DNA from: Stigmatella ashevillena
Lineage (GTDB): Bacteria > Myxococcota > Myxococcia > Myxococcales > Myxococcaceae
DNA: 64,000 nucleotides
Direction: 5' to 3'
Assembly (NCBI RefSeq): GCF_028368975.1
Contig: NZ_JAQNDM010000001.1
Coordinates: forward strand, 434,001-498,000
Positions 62,664 through 64,000 of the stretch are shown in pieces (the stretch's first letter is position 1; every line of letters starts with the position of its first letter). The translations under genes were made by a program, and so were the position numbers. A model generated the notes under the pieces. That model was given only the letters and a program-made list of their open reading frames with translations, did not search any database and was not told the origin of the DNA.

Positions 62664-62687
62664 GGGGCGCTGTTAGTTCAGCGCCCC
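62664..62687 (+). promoter_or_regulatory. perfect hairpin abutting the start codon of the MDR gene
   Basis: GGGGCGCTG (62664-62672) and its exact complement (62679-62687) enclose TTAGTT. The next base is the A of the ATG at 62688. No Shine-Dalgarno sequence is visible, so this may be an operator with a leaderless start or a translational control hairpin. Confidence 0.5.
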
Positions 62688-63716
62688 ATGACCAAGGAAA
62701 TCAAAGGGCGTGAAATCCACCTGAAGTCCCGTCCCCAGGGTGAGCCCACCCCTGACAACTTCGAGCTGGTGGAAGTGACCGTCCCCGAGCCCGCCGAGGG
62801 CCAGCTTCTGGTGCGCAACCTCTTCATGTCCGTGGACCCGTACATGCGGGGACGGATGAACGACGTGAAGTCCTACGTCCCCCCCTTCAAGCTGGGCGCG
62901 GTGCTGGATGGCGGCTCGGTGGGCCAGGTGGTCCGCTCGCGGGCACCGGGCTTCCAGGAGGGAGACTTGGTCACCGCCTCGGGCGGCTGGCGCGAGTACC
63001 ACCTCGCCGAGGCGCGCCAGTTCACGAAGGTGGACCCGGGCGTGGGCTCGCCCTCCGCGTACCTGGGGGTGCTCGGCATGCCAGGAATGACGGCCTACGT
63101 GGGGCTGCTCGATTTCGGCAAGCCCGTGGCGGGCGAGACGGTGTTCGTGTCTGGAGCAGCCGGCGCGGTGGGCGGACTCGTGGGGCAGATCGCCAAGCTC
63201 AAGGGCTGCCGGGTGGTGGGCAGCGCGGGCTCCCCCGAGAAGGTGAAACACCTGCGCGAGGAGCTCGGGTTCGATGACGCCTTCAACTACAAGGACGGCC
63301 CGGTGGCCGAGGCCCTGGCGCGCACCTGCCCCGACGGCATTGACGTCTACTTCGACAACGTGGGCGGCGAGCACCTGGAAGCGTCCCTCGATAAGATGAA
63401 GAACTACGGGCGCATCGTCATGTGTGGCGCCATCTCCCAGTACAACGCCACCGCGCCCGCGCCAGGCCCCCGCAACCTCGCCCTGGTGGTCGGCAAGCGC
63501 CTCACGCTGCAAGGCTTCATCGTCAGCGATCAACGCAACCTCCACCGACGCCCGGACTTCCTGCGTGACGTGGGGGGCTGGCTCCGCGAGAAGAAGGTGA
63601 AGGAGGTGGAGACGGTGGTGGAGGGGCTGGAAAAGGCTCCCGAGGCATTCATCGGCCTGCTGCGCGGCCACAACACCGGGAAGATGGTGGTGAAGCTGGC
63701 CTCCGCACCGGCCTGA
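62688..63716 (+). CDS. NADP-dependent MDR oxidoreductase (prostaglandin/leukotriene reductase-like)
   Basis: 342 residues. Family text: NLFMSVDPYMRGRMNDVKSY, then VLGMPGMTAYVGLLDFGKP, Rossmann motif VFVSGAAGAVGGLVGQIAKL, GIDVYFDNVGGEHLEASLDK and IVMCGAISQYN. These are diagnostic of the zinc-free double-bond reductase group (YncB/CurA, PTGR). Such enzymes reduce the alpha,beta-double bond of enones, including curcumin and electrophilic lipid products. It is followed within 15 bases by an AraC-type gene, so the two may be co-transcribed. Confidence 0.93.
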   Translation: MTKEIKGREIHLKSRPQGEPTPDNFELVEVTVPEPAEGQLLVRNLFMSVDPYMRGRMNDVKSYVPPFKLGAVLDGGSVGQVVRSRAPGFQEGDLVTASGGWREYHLAEARQFTKVDPGVGSPSAYLGVLGMPGMTAYVGLLDFGKPVAGETVFVSGAAGAVGGLVGQIAKLKGCRVVGSAGSPEKVKHLREELGFDDAFNYKDGPVAEALARTCPDGIDVYFDNVGGEHLEASLDKMKNYGRIVMCGAISQYNATAPAPGPRNLALVVGKRLTLQGFIVSDQRNLHRRPDFLRDVGGWLREKKVKEVETVVEGLEKAPEAFIGLLRGHNTGKMVVKLASAPA

Positions 63717-63730
63717 GCCTGGGGCGAGCC

Positions 63731-64000
63731 GTGCCCAGACCGCTGGTGGACGTGGATGCCTCCGCGGCGTCCTCCTTCTGTCTCGCCGATGAGATGCCGC
63801 CCCTGGCGACGGGCTGGCATGCCCACCGCCGACACCAGCTGCTCTATGCGGCCCAGGGGGCCCTGCACCTGGAAGTGGATCGCGCGCAGTGGCTCCTGCC
63901 CCCCCAGCGAGCCGCCTGGCTTCGGGGGGGCACGCCCCACCGGGTGCGCTCCAACCACCCGGTGAGGCTGTGCACGGTGTACCTGGAGCCTTCACTCGTG
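63731..64000 (+). CDS. AraC-family regulator, N-terminal part only (runs off the window)
   Basis: The GTG at 63731, 15 bases after the previous stop, opens a frame that stays open to the window end. The text ATGWHAHRRHQLLYAAQGAL, then RAQWLLPPQRAAWLRGG and TPHRVRSNHPVRLCTVYLEP is the cupin-type sensor domain of AraC regulators of the group with WHxHxxxQLLYAxxG. The helix-turn-helix part would follow outside the window. It probably controls the adjacent MDR reductase. Confidence 0.8.
   Translation, partial: MPRPLVDVDASAASSFCLADEMPPLATGWHAHRRHQLLYAAQGALHLEVDRAQWLLPPQRAAWLRGGTPHRVRSNHPVRLCTVYLEPSLV

Overview
The window looks like chromosome from a myxobacterium (Myxococcota, probably the Cystobacter/Stigmatella side of the order). 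The evidence is high GC with strong third-position GC bias, a DUF2381 protein next to a membrane-anchored Ser/Thr kinase, a second eukaryotic-like kinase, many lipoproteins and secreted hydrolases, and very large exported repeat proteins. Assignments come from reading translated sequence and recalling family motifs. No database search was run.

Layout. 1-933: rifampicin-phosphotransferase-like gene wrecked by a frameshift and an internal deletion. 1174-9241: a small lipoprotein, then a tightly overlapping leftward operon of an AsmA/YdbH-like protein, a DUF1318 lipoprotein and a TolB-propeller/TPR protein. 9425-13518: DUF2381 protein, receptor-type Ser/Thr kinase, and a kinase-fold protein whose three key catalytic positions are altered. 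13516-14408: IS630-type remnant inserted exactly into the stop codon of that last gene. 14837-18221: a Cys-rich exported protein and a 905-residue protein with a DUF4157-type HEAAH domain, two ~270-residue repeats and a C-terminal OTU-like cysteine protease domain. 18500-25955: AlaX editing protein and the gltBD glutamate synthase operon. 26015-32296: broken serine hydrolase, TPR protein, EamA permease, an exported HEAT-repeat protein with its exported partner, and a DUF5335 protein.

32531-44108 is a mosaic accessory stretch: alpha/beta hydrolases, AraC, LysR and MarR regulators, a cupin-carboxymuconolactone decarboxylase fusion, a Gfo/Idh/MocA oxidoreductase, a quinone-reductase-like MDR, a methyltransferase, and several gene fragments. 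44253-55678: DUF885 and S8 peptidases, an outer-membrane barrel with a hydrolase, a SWIM-SNF2 helicase, and the CstA-YbdD pyruvate/peptide transport pair. 55761-62614 is a secreted beta-glucan degradation locus (GH30 with ricin-B lectin domain, GH3, GH16), which fits attack on fungal or yeast walls. The window closes with an MDR oxidoreductase and a partial AraC regulator.

Two themes stand out. The DUF4157-repeat-OTU protein looks like a delivered effector. In addition, at least five genes (Rph, IS630 transposase, TIGR01777-type epimerase, serine hydrolase, aldo/keto reductase) keep their terminal conserved blocks but have lost a central segment, which suggests a common decay process.
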